Assembly: GCA_002179805.1 (NCBI GenBank)
Contig: NAVB01001046.1
Coordinates: 1 to 20,750, forward strand
Direction: 5' to 3'
From: Acanthamoeba lenticulata
Taxonomy: Eukaryota > Discosea > Longamoebia > Acanthamoebidae
Length of the DNA: 20,750 nt
Part shown: positions 8,350-19,627 of the stretch, in pieces
Layout of the letters: each line of letters starts with the position of its first letter
Numbering within the stretch: the first letter of the stretch is position 1
Notes under the pieces: generated by a model
Told to the model about the DNA's origin: nothing
Database searches by the model: none
Seen by the model: only the letters and a program-made list of their open reading frames with translations
Position numbers and translations under genes: made by a program

Positions 8350-11300
8350 ATGGAAGAGCAAATCAAAGCAATCGAGAGGGTCCGTGCTATCGATCTGTCC
8401 ACTCATTGTCAATCGTGATTTGCTCCCCCCCCCTTCCCATTTTGACACTGCTGTCCTGCTCAGGTGGTGCAACAAGCCTATGGGGCTGCAGGAGGCGCCC
8501 GGGACGAAGCCAATCAGTACGACAACCCTTCTCGGCTCACCTTGCCCAATCTTCCCTCACTGGTTGCGGGACTTGGGCACACAGGGCCTTGCTCACGTTC
8601 CAGTCGTCCAAGGAGGCCTGGCAGCTCACTCCCCACCTCTTTGCTTCCTCCGTACGGCTCCTCCTTCTTCCTTGTCTTGGTGGTGAGCTGATCGTCGTCT
8701 GCTATTCGCGCCTGCTTGCTACTGCAGTCGATGGAGGTGCAGTTCTTCGCCGCCCACACGCTCTACTCCAAGATTCGGCGAGAGTGGTACGCCCGTTCAC
8801 CACCCGCTCGCTGCCGCTGCGCCGCCTACGCGGGCTTGGAGCTTGGTCCCCGAGCTCACGCGACGTGCGTGCAGGGAGCAGTTGAACGACGAAGAAAAGG
8901 TCTCAGTGCGCGGCGTCGTGCTGCAGCTGCTGCGCCACCTTCTGTCCCAGGTTTGTCCACTCTACCCGCCGTGCTCGCCCGCTCGCCGCTCTTTGCCACT
9001 CCTTTCTGATGCAGTCGCGCTTTGCAGGGACATCAACTGGTCGTCTCTCGATTGGCCCTCGCTCTGTCCGCCATCGGTGCGCAGCTTATCTCATGGCCTC
9101 GTGTGTTTCCATGCGGCATCGCTGACATATCATAACCTTCCTCTCCACGACCATCGCCGACGTAAAGCTCTGCGATCGGTGCTGCGCGGACACTGGCCAA
9201 ACGTGGTGACCGACATCATCTCGCTCAACTCCCTCGACGCCACGTACGTGCACGACGCCATTGGGCTCACCTGGTGACGCGTTGTTTGTTTGGGACTTAC
9301 ACTGGCGGGCGTCCATGGGCGGGTCACGCCGACGCACTGCTGGGCGCAGCGGCCAGCTTGCCTCGGACATACTAGCGCAGATACCCGACGAGCTGGACTC
9401 CATCGCCATCTCCGAGACCAAAAAGTGCGCTCTTCTCTTCCCCGCCGTAAGCCTCACGTTTTGCCTCAAAGCGATCTTCCTCTGCCATCAGGGAGGATTT
9501 GTGTGCGAAGCTGCGGGAGGATGCCGAAAAGGTGGTCGGTCATGTACAGTGGGTCCTTCAACAGCCGCAGGTCCGTCTCCTCCCCACCTCCTCCCCTTTC
9601 AACTAGCGCCAGAGAGGAGCTCATGCATGCCTCCCCCTTGTGCGACTCTTCGAGCACAGGGCGCCAAGACCAAGGCTCTGAACGCCCTTCGCTCGTGGAT
9701 CCGACTCAGTTTGCCGCCAGCGTACCGCCATCTTCGTCACTCTTATGCTGGTGTTGATGACAATCATCGCCCCTTTGTCTCCGATGCTCAGCTTCTTTTT
9801 TGTCCCCCTTCCTCTGCATCTCGTCCATCGTGTCGGGGGCGGTCTCGAATGCAGGCTGGTGTTCAGCAATTCGGTGTTTGGGATGCTCTTTGGCAGCCTG
9901 GCCAGTCCCGACCTGTTCGGAGCCACCGTGGGCGTCCTCTTGGAGCTCCTCGCGAGGCCGGTACGTGGTTACCCCACGCTTGCTTGTGCTCCTCTCTGCC
10001 TGCTTGTTGCGACAACCGTGACGGCCACTCGCTGATCCCTCCTCGGCGTGCCTTCTCTCCGCCAGCTGGATGCCGCGGTGCTGCGCGGGGCGCTCCAGGC
10101 CGTGTTGCAGCTCAGGTCGATGTACGACCAGGCGGCCCAGAGCGGCGCGGTCTCTGTGTGCGAGGGCCTCGCGCGGCTGGTGGCCTCTGTGGGCGAGCAC
10201 AACGCCGATCTCATCATCGCCATGCCGGAGCAGGAGGGCCGGGCCCTCGTGGCCTTTATCCTCGAGTGCGACAGACACCCGGAGCGCCACGCCGTCGCCC
10301 GCAACGCCCTCAACTTCTGGGAGCAGCTCGAGCGCGTATGCCCTTTCTGTCCCCCAGCCCAGCCCTGACCCTCATTTGACGCTCACGCTCGCCCTTCTCT
10401 CGCGCAGGACCTGACGGGCGCGCCGGCGGCGCAGGTGGCTGCCTTTGCGCCGGCCTACGGCGCGCTTCTCCAGAGTAAGAAGGAGTCCCTCGCGCCCGCC
10501 CGCAACTTAGAGTTCCTCCCTCCCCTGACGGCCTTTTTGTTGGTGGGGCGGGAATGCGTCCAGTCCTCGTGGAGCAATGTCGCTGTGTGCCCCATGGGGC
10601 CGATGACAGCGACCACGCCCTCTTGGCCGAGTTCCGAAGCGATGGTGCGTTGGCCTCCCAGTTGTGCGATGATGGGCATGTGGCTGAGTTTGGGGCTTTA
10701 TGGGGGTGAGCAGCGATGGGTCCCGTGCAAAGCTGCTACCGGCTGCTGGGCGTGAAATTCTTTGAATTCCTGGTCCAGTCGCTCCAGGCGAGCCCGGCTT
10801 CAGGGGACCCCGTCCTGCTCGAATCGGTTCATCGCCCCTCCTCCTCTCCCGGCGGCCCTCCCGGTCCGGGTCGACGTTATGACCCGTCTCGCTTACGCCG
10901 TCATAAAAACAACAACGACGACAGGTCTTGTTCATCACGCGGGCCGCGGCGCCCGCCATCAACGTGCAGCTGAAGCGCGGCGGGTTCGACGCCCAGGCAC
11001 GTTTCAGACTCGACTAGAGGGCCCCCTTCCCCCCGGTGTGTCGGCTGGCTCGCTCACACACAGCCTGGTGGTGCACGAATCGCGGCAGGTCTCGCCGCTG
11101 GTGAAGCAGCTCGTGACCCACTTTCTCCGATTTGCAAGCGAGCGCCAGAGCGACCCCGCCGGCGACACTCTTCGCGAGACCGGTCTCACCATGCTCGGTA
11201 ACGTCCTCCTCCTCGCCACGGCCTGCGACGTGATGTCCAGCAAGGCAATGTTGGGGGGCATGCGCACTCATGGGAAGCCGCCTCGCGCGCGTTCACAACA

Positions 11301-13674
11301 ACAGGCGAATACGCGGCGTGGCTCAAGGCCGACCCGGAGCTGCTGCGCGCCGGGCTGCAGTGCCTGTGCTTCTACCTGGCCCGCGACCCGCCCGGACGCC
11401 CTGCGCGCGCCGCCGGTACGTACCGTTGACCACTTGCCCCTACCGCCCTAAGCTCAATGACGTGGTCGGGGGGTTGGTGTTGGTCGGCAGCTCGCGCGCT
11501 GAAGCAGGTGTGCAGCGAGGGCAAGGAGGCGGTTCTGCCGCAGCTGGCTGATCTCGTCGCCCTCTGGTCCGCTCACTCGGGCCTCCAGCGGCTCAAGGTA
11601 CGCGTGCGCCCATTATTATTGACTTCAAACATTGTTTGAATACCAACGCGGGGCGGGAGCTCTGCAGGAGAAGGACCGGGTGCTCGTGGTGGAGGGCATC
11701 ATGGCGGTCGGCCAGGTCGTGCCCGCGGGGCAGATCGGCGCGTTGCTCGTGGCGTTGGCCTCGCCCGTGTCGACGAGCCTCAAGACCCTGGCCCAGGGCG
11801 CTTCCTCTTCTTCCTCGTCCTTCCTTCCGGCCGCCATCTCGGAGCTCCACGTCCTAAACGCCCTTTTCAAGTGCGCATTCTTCAAATTCTTACGCCCCAT
11901 ACGCTCAATGTCCCTCTGACCGCTACCTGACCCGCGCAGGTGCCTCATCAACACCAAGAGCGCGCCGAGCGACGCCGCTTTGCCCGTCGTGCGGTACGTC
12001 GGCCTTCTTCCTCTCAACGAAAACAAAGACGACCACCCTGACGACTACGAGGATGGCGAATTCGCAAATGCAGCGACGTGTGGCCCTGCCTCGAGATGCT
12101 GGCCCAGTCCGGCCTTGTCCACGACGAGGACGCCACGCGGGTGCTCTACTCTTCTCTTCCATCTACCCCTTCGCCCCATTGTTTCAAGGGCGATGCACTC
12201 ATCATGGGGCGGGGTGAGGGCAGGCCTTGTGCGACAGCCTCGTGTCGCTCCTCATGACGGCCAAGCTCGGCAGCGCCGAAGTGCTCTCGCCTCTCATCAA
12301 CCTGGTGCGGCCGCGCCCTCACGCTCTCGCCTCTCATTCGGACAGAATGGCTTACACATGATCCCGCATGCCATGTGTATCTGCGTCGTGGGCGGATATA
12401 GGCGGTGAACGGGTTCGCGCGGACGCATCACAGCTGCTTCCTCGACGTGATGGCCACCACCATCCGTGCGTGTCCCTCTCCGCCTCAATTTGGACGTCTT
12501 GAGCGCATTCGAGCAGCACCCTCAAAGCCCCCGCTCTCTTCCCTTCTTCCCCCCCCCCAACTGTCGATGTGCGCGCAGAGATCTTCGGGGCGACGAAGGA
12601 GTTTGCCGACACGCTGGCGAGCATCCTCCAGACTCTCGGCCAAACGGCCTTTGCCTTCCTCCAGCCGGGTACTTCACACAACCCGATCCTCTCCTCTATC
12701 CGCCCTCACCACCCAACCCGTTGTACGTTGTTGGTACGCAGACCTCGGACGCCATCCGGATGTGGTGTGCGCCTACTTTGAAATGCTCAACCAGGTGCGC
12801 GCGTCATTCCTTCTCGCCCGCTCCTGCCATCATCGAGGCTCAGGCTTACTGTACCCTGTGCCTTTTTTTTTTCTTTTTGGATCGTGGCGGACAGGCGTTG
12901 CGATGTGCGCCGCAAAGCGCGGTGGCGCTGCTCGGCCCGTCGTTCTCGCTGGCGCTCGTGTCGCTGGCCTTCCCCGGTACTCCCCCTTGCCCGTCTCTCC
13001 ACATTTAATGAAAACTGATGATGGTGGCGGTTGGCGTTGGGTTGGGGTAGACCGAGACACGTCGCGCGCAGTGGCGTCCTTCCTCAACAGCCTCGCCACC
13101 AGCGGGTACGACGTGACGTGCACGGTTCTCTTGCTCGGACGCGGGCTGTAGTTGACGGGTCAACACCAACAATACCAACAACAGAACGGCGGACGCGCTG
13201 TTCAAGAGCTCGGCGGACAAGCTGTTCCCGGCGCTGGTGGACTCAATAGTGAAGAACATCAACCACAGCCTGACGCAGTACCAGGGCGAGCTCCTCTTCC
13301 ATCTCCGTACGCCGACACCACCTTTGTCGCCCTGTCCACCGCCGACGGCTTATTCGGGCGGCCGTGTGCACGTGGCCAGTGAACCGCGTGTACGCGGGGG
13401 ACGAGGTGGCGCGGGCCTGCGTGGGTCAGTGCGTGGGAGCCATCGCGTCGCCCTTCCTCTCCGACGAAGACAAGAAGCGCCTCCTGGGCCTCCTGTGGAG
13501 GTACGTGCCCTTGCCCTTCCTTCTCCTCCCTCGCTCGTGCTCACCGCACGCCTGTACTTGCCGCTGCGCTAAAGGGTGCGGACGAAGCGACGATTCACGG
13601 CGATGATCGCCGATCTGGGTCACGTGTTGGCGGGCGAGATGACCGCCGACGTCCTGCTCTCCTACGAGATGTAG
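8350..13674 (+). CDS. TNPO3: Transportin-3 / Mtr10-type karyopherin beta (nuclear import receptor)
   Basis: This importin-beta superfamily receptor of the TNPO3/Mtr10/IPO13 branch imports SR-type splicing factors or tRNA-related cargo with Ran. Thirty-one exons join in phase to 913 residues (human TNPO3: 923): 8350-8379, 8464-8516, 8585-8651, 8728-8786, 8875-8950, 9028-9076, 9168-9243, 9350-9424, 9492-9570, 9660-9721, 9867-9960, 10066-10335, 10408-10474, 10564-10644, 10714-10826, 10925-10996, 11089-11197, 11305-11415, 11491-11597, 11668-11870, 11940-11993, 12074-12140, 12224-12304, 12402-12465, 12579-12668, 12742-12794, 12895-12976, 13051-13105, 13185-13306, 13380-13500 and 13575-13674. Matches run the whole length: EVQFFAAHTLYSKI (family ESCYFAAQTMKMKI), SRLALALSAI, IPDELDS (LPEEV), VLFITRAAA (VLFIMAAIA) and HHSCFLDV (QHSCFLYL). 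The helical HEAT-repeat pattern persists to the end. The exon 16/17 junction is ambiguous: a GC donor at 10997, or GT at 10984 joined to 11064. IPO13 is the main alternative. Confidence 0.88.
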
Positions 13675-13723
13675 ACCAGCGCTCGCGCTTGGCGCGCAAC
13701 ACGATCTTGACTCTCTCTTCAAA

Positions 13724-13729
13724 AATAAA
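13724..13729 (+). terminator. Candidate polyadenylation signal AATAAA
   Basis: An AATAAA hexamer lies 50 nt after the transportin stop codon. It is within the 76-bp gap separating this gene from the convergent DGAT2-like gene, where the 3' ends of the two transcripts must nearly meet or overlap. Confidence 0.5.
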
Positions 13730-13750
13730 CACATAAACGCCAGCACACGC

Positions 13751-15463
13751 TCACTGCTGCTTGGCCTTGCCGTGGGCCGAGTGGGATTGCGCCTCGAGGA
13801 TGTTGAGGGTGGCGTCGGCCGCGTCAAACTGCGCCTTGTGCGTGTCGAACAGCTTCTGCAGTTCGTTCACGTAGCGCTCATGCACGCTCTCCACTAACTG
13901 TCCCATACAACCAACAAGTTGATCCACTTGAGACATCCAGCCAGCAAACGGCATCACGCGAGGTGAGTGGGAGGGAGAGAGACGGACCTCGTCCGACGGC
14001 TCGGCGATCTTGTCAGTCGGGATGGGCTGGCCGACGACCACCGTGATGGGCTTGCGGAAGGGCATTGGAGTCATCCACCGCCCGTAGAAGATGGGCATCA
14101 CCACCCGGAACTGCGGATGGATGGATCGATTCATGAGCCGGCAACTCACCGGGAGTGGGGGAAGAAACGGCCGCACCTTGCGCGCGGTCCAGCGGAGGAA
14201 GGCCTTGGCGCCCGCGAACTGCCCGTAGGTGTCATTCGCGCCGAACGCATAGACCGGCACCAGACTCGCGCCACTGCAACACAACGCGTGCGTCAGTCGA
14301 TGGTCTTTGACAAGAATGCGATGGGCTGGGCGCGGCGCCGTACTTCTGGATGGCCAAGCGGACGAAGCCGAGGCGGTTCTTGAGGACCACGCTGTGGTCG
14401 CCCGGCTCGGCCAGGATCATCTCCTGCTCGCCGCCCGGCAGCACAATCAGGCTGTACTCTGTAGTACGTGCGCGCCGCCGCATGCAGGGGTGAGTCTCAG
14501 GGCTTTTGAGAAATTGTATTTATTTTATGTATTTATAAATTGACGGGGCCGTACTCTTGTTGAGGGCCTTCTGGGCCACGTGCCTCGAGGCATCGATGTA
14601 GCCCAGCCAGAGGTAGATGTCCCTGATCAGGGTGGGTCAGATTGGTGCAGTGAGCTTTGGTGTTGAGGATGGTGTTGGCAACACTGGATGCACGAGGAAA
14701 GCGCACCGCCAGAGGGGCACCCAGAAGTTGGAGGAGGCGGCGAGGCCACGACGCTCGATGCCCGGGAAGAGCTGGTCCCACTCGCAGCCCTGGGTCATCA
14801 TCGATACCGTCACAAAGGTCGGGATGACGCCGTGCGGGTGAACCCCGAAGATGTACTGTCTGTACCCGAATGGACCCCGCGTCAGTTCATGTGACGCACA
14901 AGCCGCTGGCTAGGTCGAGGACGAAGAGGTACTGCTGGTTGTCGAGGGGCACCGTGCGGGCCAGGCGGATGGGGAAGTACTCGGCAGTGTACTTGTAGAG
15001 GGCCGAGCGGCGCAGGGCCGGCCTGGCGTAATGGGTTGGCGAAGTTGTAGAAGTATTGATAAGTGCTCTGCCAAGGTGAGGGGTGGCGTGTGTGCGCGAG
15101 AGGAGGGTACCAGATGTAGCCCTCGCCGTTGAGGTGGTGTGGAGTGCCGTAGGAGCGGGGCACATACCAGGCCAAGAAGAGGGACAAGCCCACCAAGAAC
15201 AGCCAGTTGCCGTTGAAGAGGGCTGGGCGTGATTAAACGTTTAGTCGATTAAATCAGGAAGATTTCAAACTAATTGAACGCGTCGGCATACCATTGATGG
15301 CAACGAAGAAGAGAATCGTGGGCAAGAACACGAAGATGAGGGCTATGACGTAGTTGAAGGCTGTCGCGGACACAACCTTGACCTCGCGCAGCAAGGTTGC
15401 TGGTGGCTTCGGCTCTACGGGCGGCGACAGCACGAGGGCGGCACTCGACGACGATGCTGACAT
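13751..15463 (-). CDS. DGAT2: DGAT2-family acyl-CoA:diacylglycerol acyltransferase
   Basis: This ER/lipid-droplet enzyme family makes triacylglycerol (or related neutral lipids) from diacylglycerol and acyl-CoA. Nine exons join in phase to 358 residues: 15463-15292, 15222-15111, 15022-14933, 14859-14707, 14622-14555, 14458-14344, 14273-14177, 14110-13988 and 13897-13751. Two hydrophobic segments (about 30-57 and 59-80) form the usual N-terminal membrane hairpin. Conserved blocks follow in order: EYFPI (YFP block), the catalytic HPHG (132-135, in IFGVHPHG), LPGGEQE (the GGxxE block), KNRLGFVRLAI (RxGFxxxA) and VPVYAFG. The end of the catalytic domain reads KPITVVVGQPI and LQKLFDTHKAQF, as in animal DGAT2. 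HPHG is the animal/fungal form; plants use EPHS. Monoacylglycerol or wax acyltransferases of the same family cannot be excluded. Confidence 0.92.
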
Positions 15464-15681
15464 GCCTTGCGTGGTACGGTGCGGTGTCTGTGTTGTATTG
15501 GCACCGACCCAGGTCCTTTGGGAAAGGAGGCTTCACCAGAAGAGACTGAGGCTGTTTAATTTCCACCAACAGGAAAGTTTGGTTTCGAAAGCATTTGTAC
15601 AGATCGAGTAGCATGGCATGAACAACACTCTTCTGCGAGAGGCGAGGACGTCATCCTGCCGGCGCCTCTCGCAGAAGAGCT
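15464..15681. other. Intergenic between the SAP-like gene and the DGAT2-like gene
   Basis: This 218-bp gap separates two genes on the minus strand. It contains the hairpin at 15628-15679 next to the upstream gene's stop codon, and the promoter/5'UTR of the DGAT2-like gene. No other feature was recognised. Confidence 0.5.
15628..15679 (-). repeat. 17-bp perfect inverted repeat directly after a stop codon
   Basis: The left arm CTCTTCTGCGAGAGGCG (15628-15644) and right arm CGCCTCTCGCAGAAGAG (15663-15679) are exact reverse complements with an 18-nt loop. Within the loop AGGA and TCCT could pair again. The right arm ends 2 bases from the stop codon (15682-15684) of the SAP-like gene, so the RNA hairpin would start the 3'UTR. 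Confidence 0.85.
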
Positions 15682-18600
15682 TCAGCTGGCCTTTCCGACA
15701 GGGCGTGAAGGAACAGCAGGATGGCCGTCGTTGGTTTTGTTCGCCTTGGCCGCTCGCTCTCCCTGGGCGGCAGCCGTGGCCTCGGCGGGCAGTCGCTTGC
15801 GCTTCTTGTCGCCGAGCCCCAGGCGCGACTGCGCCTCCTCCTCCTGCTTGTCGTCCTCCTCATCATCTTCGGCGATGCACAGCTCGGATTCGTCTTCGTC
15901 CACATCGTCATCCTCTTCGCCGTGTTTCCCACTTCTGGGCTGCGTCACCGACTCGCCTTGCAGCAGAGGCCCATCCGTGTTGTCAGGCTCGTCCTGATCG
16001 TCTTCAACCTGTCGCCCCGCTGGCGTGGGGACTACAGCCGCCTCGGGCTTGGCGCCGCAGCCGAGCGAGAGCAGGAGCTGCGCCGTGTCGTACTCGTCGA
16101 CGCTCCGCCTGGCCGGCGCCGCCGCTGTGGGCGCTGTCCCTGTGGGTGAGGACTCTCGCGGGACAGCCGCAGCCGCGGCCTTGGGCGGCTCGAGCTTGAC
16201 CGGGGCTGGCCGGAGCGGCAGCGGCGCAGACGGGGCAGCGGTCGGGGTCGGTGGCCGTCGCGAGGCTGCGGCGCTCTCGCCGCTGCGGCGCAGGCCGTCG
16301 CGACCTCGGGAAGCGCGGCCACCGCGCGCTCGGCCGGTGCCGCCGCGCGGGGGACTCGTGGGCTCCTCCTTGGGCACGACGATGACGTCGACGCTGAGGT
16401 AGTCCAGCGAGGCCGGCTGCTGCGACTGCTGCTGTTGTTGCCGCTGCGCGGCGTCGCCGTCATCTAGGGCCTCGATCGTGGGGAAGGGGGCGCCATAGTA
16501 GTATCGGCTGCCATTGTGGCCGCTCTCGGTGGCGATCAGGTCGACATCGGTCGCCGACGCCGGCGGCGGAGAGGCGGCGTCCTTGGTCGCGAAGAGCGAG
16601 TTGCCCAGAGCCGACAGCCCGGTGCTGCCGCTGCCGCCGCCAGCAGAGGGAATCACGGTCGAGGCACAGCTCGACGGCGACACGAAGAGCGGCGAGAACG
16701 GAGAGAAAGGGCCCTGCGCCGCGCTGCTGCCAAAGGGGCTGGCCGAGGGCGACCCGCTCGTTGTCGACATGCTCGACGAGCAAAAGGGCATGTCAAAGGA
16801 TGACGGCGGAGGTGGGAGCGAGTTGAGCGACGCCAATGCCGACGTGAAGCTCTGCACCGAGGGCATCGCGGCTGCCATCGACGCCGACACGCTCTTTGCC
16901 ATAGGCAATGACGAGGACGAGGCCGATAACGGTGGTGGCACCGGGAACTGAGCGATATCCGGAAGGGGCAGCGTGGGCTTCAGCTCGCGCAGCGCAGTCC
17001 CCGTCGTCGTGGTGGTGGTTGTTGTTGTTGTTGACGATGACGACGGGCCAGCAGCCTTGCCCCGCACGGGCGCCGTGCGCGAGAGCGGCCTTCTCTTCTC
17101 TGCTCTCCCACATTGTGAGCGAGAACACTTTTTAAACAACCAAACAACGAAGATGGCGAACGGACCCTCCTCGACTTCCGCGTGGGCGGCCTTGCGCTTG
17201 GGCGTGGCGATGGACGGCGCTGACGATGAGAGGTGCTGCGGGATGCTGGACGGCCCGTTGCTGCCCGCCGGGAACGGCAAAATGGGCGGCAGCGGCAGAA
17301 TGTGGGGGTAGCCCGTCGAGGTCCCCAGCTTGGGCTGAAGAGGCGTCGGGGTCGGGGCCGGGGCCGGAGGCGGGGCCGGGCGCAGGGCGGTGGCCTGCGG
17401 GAGCGACGGCACCGGGGGCGCCGAGTAGAGGAGCGGCCCGAGGCTGGCCAGCGAGGCCAGAACCTGCGGGGTGAGCTGCGTCGGGTGAAGGCCCGAGGCG
17501 GCGGCGGCCAGATAGAGCGGATGGATCGAGGCCGAGCCAAAGGGCGAGGGCAGCGGCGCAAATGCGCTAGCGCCCGAGGCGGTTGGTTCGGGCACTGTCG
17601 ATGATGCGGGGGCAGAGGCTGCGGGCCGCGACACGGAGGAGGCAGGACCAGGCGGACGAGCCGACAAGGGCCGCTTGAGGCTCTGTCGGCCGGTCAACGT
17701 CGAGCGCGCGGGTGCGCTAGAGCAGCTGTCGCCGCCTTCGCGCTTGGGCTCGATGCTTCCGCCCAGCGCCAAGGCGGCGGGCTGGTTGTCCTCTTCGCGG
17801 GGCTCCTGCTTGACGGTGATAAAGCCGGTGCCAGCCGTGATGCTTGGTTCGGACAAAAACTTCGGAGGCGATGAAGAAGACGAAGCTGATGTGGAAGATG
17901 GCCGAGGAGGCGAGGAGGACGAGGAGGAAGCGGGAAGAAGAGCAGTCGGAGAGAGCAGGAGAAGAGGCACAGCCTCGGCCGTGGAGGCGGCGGTGTTGAG
18001 CGCAAACTGGTTCGAGTATCCAAAATGCGGGGACGAGGGGGAAAAGATGAAGGCGTGGAGGAAGCCCGTGACGACTTGTTCCCGTGTGGCCCTGTGCATG
18101 CATTGAAAAAACGTCAGCACGTTCAATCGTCTACCTCTAGAAGCTCATAAGACGCCACGTACGTGGAGGGGAAGCCCAGGTAGTGGCAGAGGGTCGACAG
18201 ATGCTCAGGCGTGAAGTGGGGTCCCCGACACCATTCCACGATCCTGCGGTAACTGGTGGACGGATCTCTGGTCACCAGACTGAACGCCGTGGCAGCAGAC
18301 GGGCTAAATAGGAAACACGTACGTGATGCCCAGCTCCCGGCGCTGATCCTTCTTGGTGGCGGTAGCCAGGGATGGCTGGAGGTGGCTCAGGCGACGCCCT
18401 ATATCGGACTCATCGAGACGGTCGAAGAGGGGCTTGAGGAAGGCGAAAGGGAGGAGCACCCCCTCGAGCAATTTCCTGCACCATCAGCCAAGGAGGAGAG
18501 TAAGTGGCCACGATCGAGAATTGAGCTGCAAGCAGTCCATCCTACCCTTCCTTGGGCGGCGTTTTGACGTTGATCCCTAGCAGAGTGCAAAAGTCGAGTT

Positions 18601-18970
18601 TGGCGGCGACGTCGGATTCGGCGAGCCACCGCTGACCTGCACGAACGTAGGTCTCCATGACCTAAGGATGGTGTGCGCCAAGGATGACATCCCCGACAAG
18701 AGAGCCAATACCGACAACGGAGTTAGTTAGAACAGTTGGGCGAAAGGGTCCGAAAAAATTAGGTGGAAGGCTTTGGGTGGTCACAACGGATCTTCGCGCA
18801 TCAGATGAACGCCAAGTATTACTGGCAACAAGCGAGCGAGCGGGTACCTGGAGTCCACTTTGCAGCCCCGGATGAAGATGGGTCTGTGCAGTAGACAGCT
18901 GCGGCTGGTCCGACCCTTGAAAGTTCACGAGGCTTCCTAGCTCACTGGATGATGATGTGACAGTGCCCAT
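15682..18970 (-). CDS. Large Ser/Pro/Ala-rich nuclear-type protein with DEK/SAP-like N-terminal domain
   Basis: No close family was recognised. Exons 18970-18848, 18661-18546, 18475-18323, 18303-18163, 18091-17166 and 17099-15682 give about 958 residues. The last intron (17165-17100) contains no stop codon; without it the protein has 980 residues. Residues of about 165-195 (LSTLCHYLGFPST then TREQVVTGFLHAFIFSP) resemble the SAP-type motif of the DNA-binding protein DEK. Residues 80-130 are well-folded, helix-rich sequence. The rest is low complexity: Ser/Pro/Ala runs, a ten-residue Thr run (about 17006-17035), a glutamine-rich run (about 16426-16445), and near the C-terminus an acidic stretch followed by a basic KKRKR, a likely nuclear signal. 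VKQEP, PKEEP and VKLEP look like SUMO-attachment sites. This suggests a chromatin or transcription regulator, which is inference. The start at 18970 is the first ATG that fits the splicing. Confidence 0.72.
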
Positions 18971-19627
18971 AGCGGCTAGTAACTTCCACGAAGCCGTGTA
19001 AGGCCACGATGAATAATCTTCAACGAGATTTGTTGAAATTCTGTGAAAAAGAGGAGTTATTCAGTTCAGAGCAGAACATCAAAAGACAAGAAGGACCCGT
19101 ACCGGGCTAGTAGAAAACGAGAGACTCCTTCGAGCCCAAGAGTTCCTCAATCCCTCAGTGCTTGGTCTTGAGAAAAATAAGGGCCGTGGGCCGCGATAGT
19201 AGAACGCGCTTCCCCGCAAGCACGGCCGAGTGAGCTCACAGATAGCCAACCGGGGTCTTACGTTCGCGCTCTTCTTAGAAAATGGCTAAAATTTAGCCGG
19301 TGAAGGAGAGATACACGAGGGATTTAGGCTCGAAGGAGGGAAGTGGCGAGGCCACCCACGCACACCCGGGCCCGAAGCCAAGGACGTGAAGCCGCTTTAT
19401 GCTCCCCTTGTTACGCTCCCTCGATAGACGGGAGCAAGACGTTGGGGTTGCGGGCGGAAACGCTCATTCCAAGAAACGACGCCAATTTTTTCGGCCCGCC
19501 AAGCGTTTTAGACGTGCTAGGAAAAAACAGCGCAGCAAAAAAGACATGGCATAACACAGAAGAAGAAATTTGGGCGACTCACAGAAGAAGAGCGACACAC
19601 CCCTCACGCTTGCGTCTTTTGTCGTAG
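18971..19627. other. Head-to-head intergenic region, probable promoters and 5'UTRs
   Basis: About 650 bp separate two divergent genes. The region is less GC-rich near 19000-19100 and 19480-19560. Short open frames exist (for example an ATG frame at 19398-19553 with a Lys/Arg-rich end), but none could be joined convincingly. A splice acceptor (TTGTCGTAG ending at 19627) suggests that a 5' exon of the RING gene lies here. I looked for tRNA B-box sequences and found none. Confidence 0.4.

Noticed and set aside
9261..10379. 372-codon plus-strand frame inside the transportin gene
   Set aside because: It runs through several introns of the transportin gene. Only parts of it coincide with real exons, and the rest is Arg/Pro-rich out-of-frame sequence.
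14516..14540. TATA-like AT-rich stretch as a promoter
   Set aside because: It lies inside an intron of the DGAT2-like gene (14459-14554), where AT-rich sequence is expected.
15621..16199. Plus-strand frames opposite the SAP-like gene
   Set aside because: These are GC-rich antisense shadows without family similarity or splice structure.
18971..19627. tRNA or other small RNA gene in the divergent intergenic region
   Set aside because: No B-box-like GGTTCGANTCC sequence or cloverleaf arms were found by eye on either strand.
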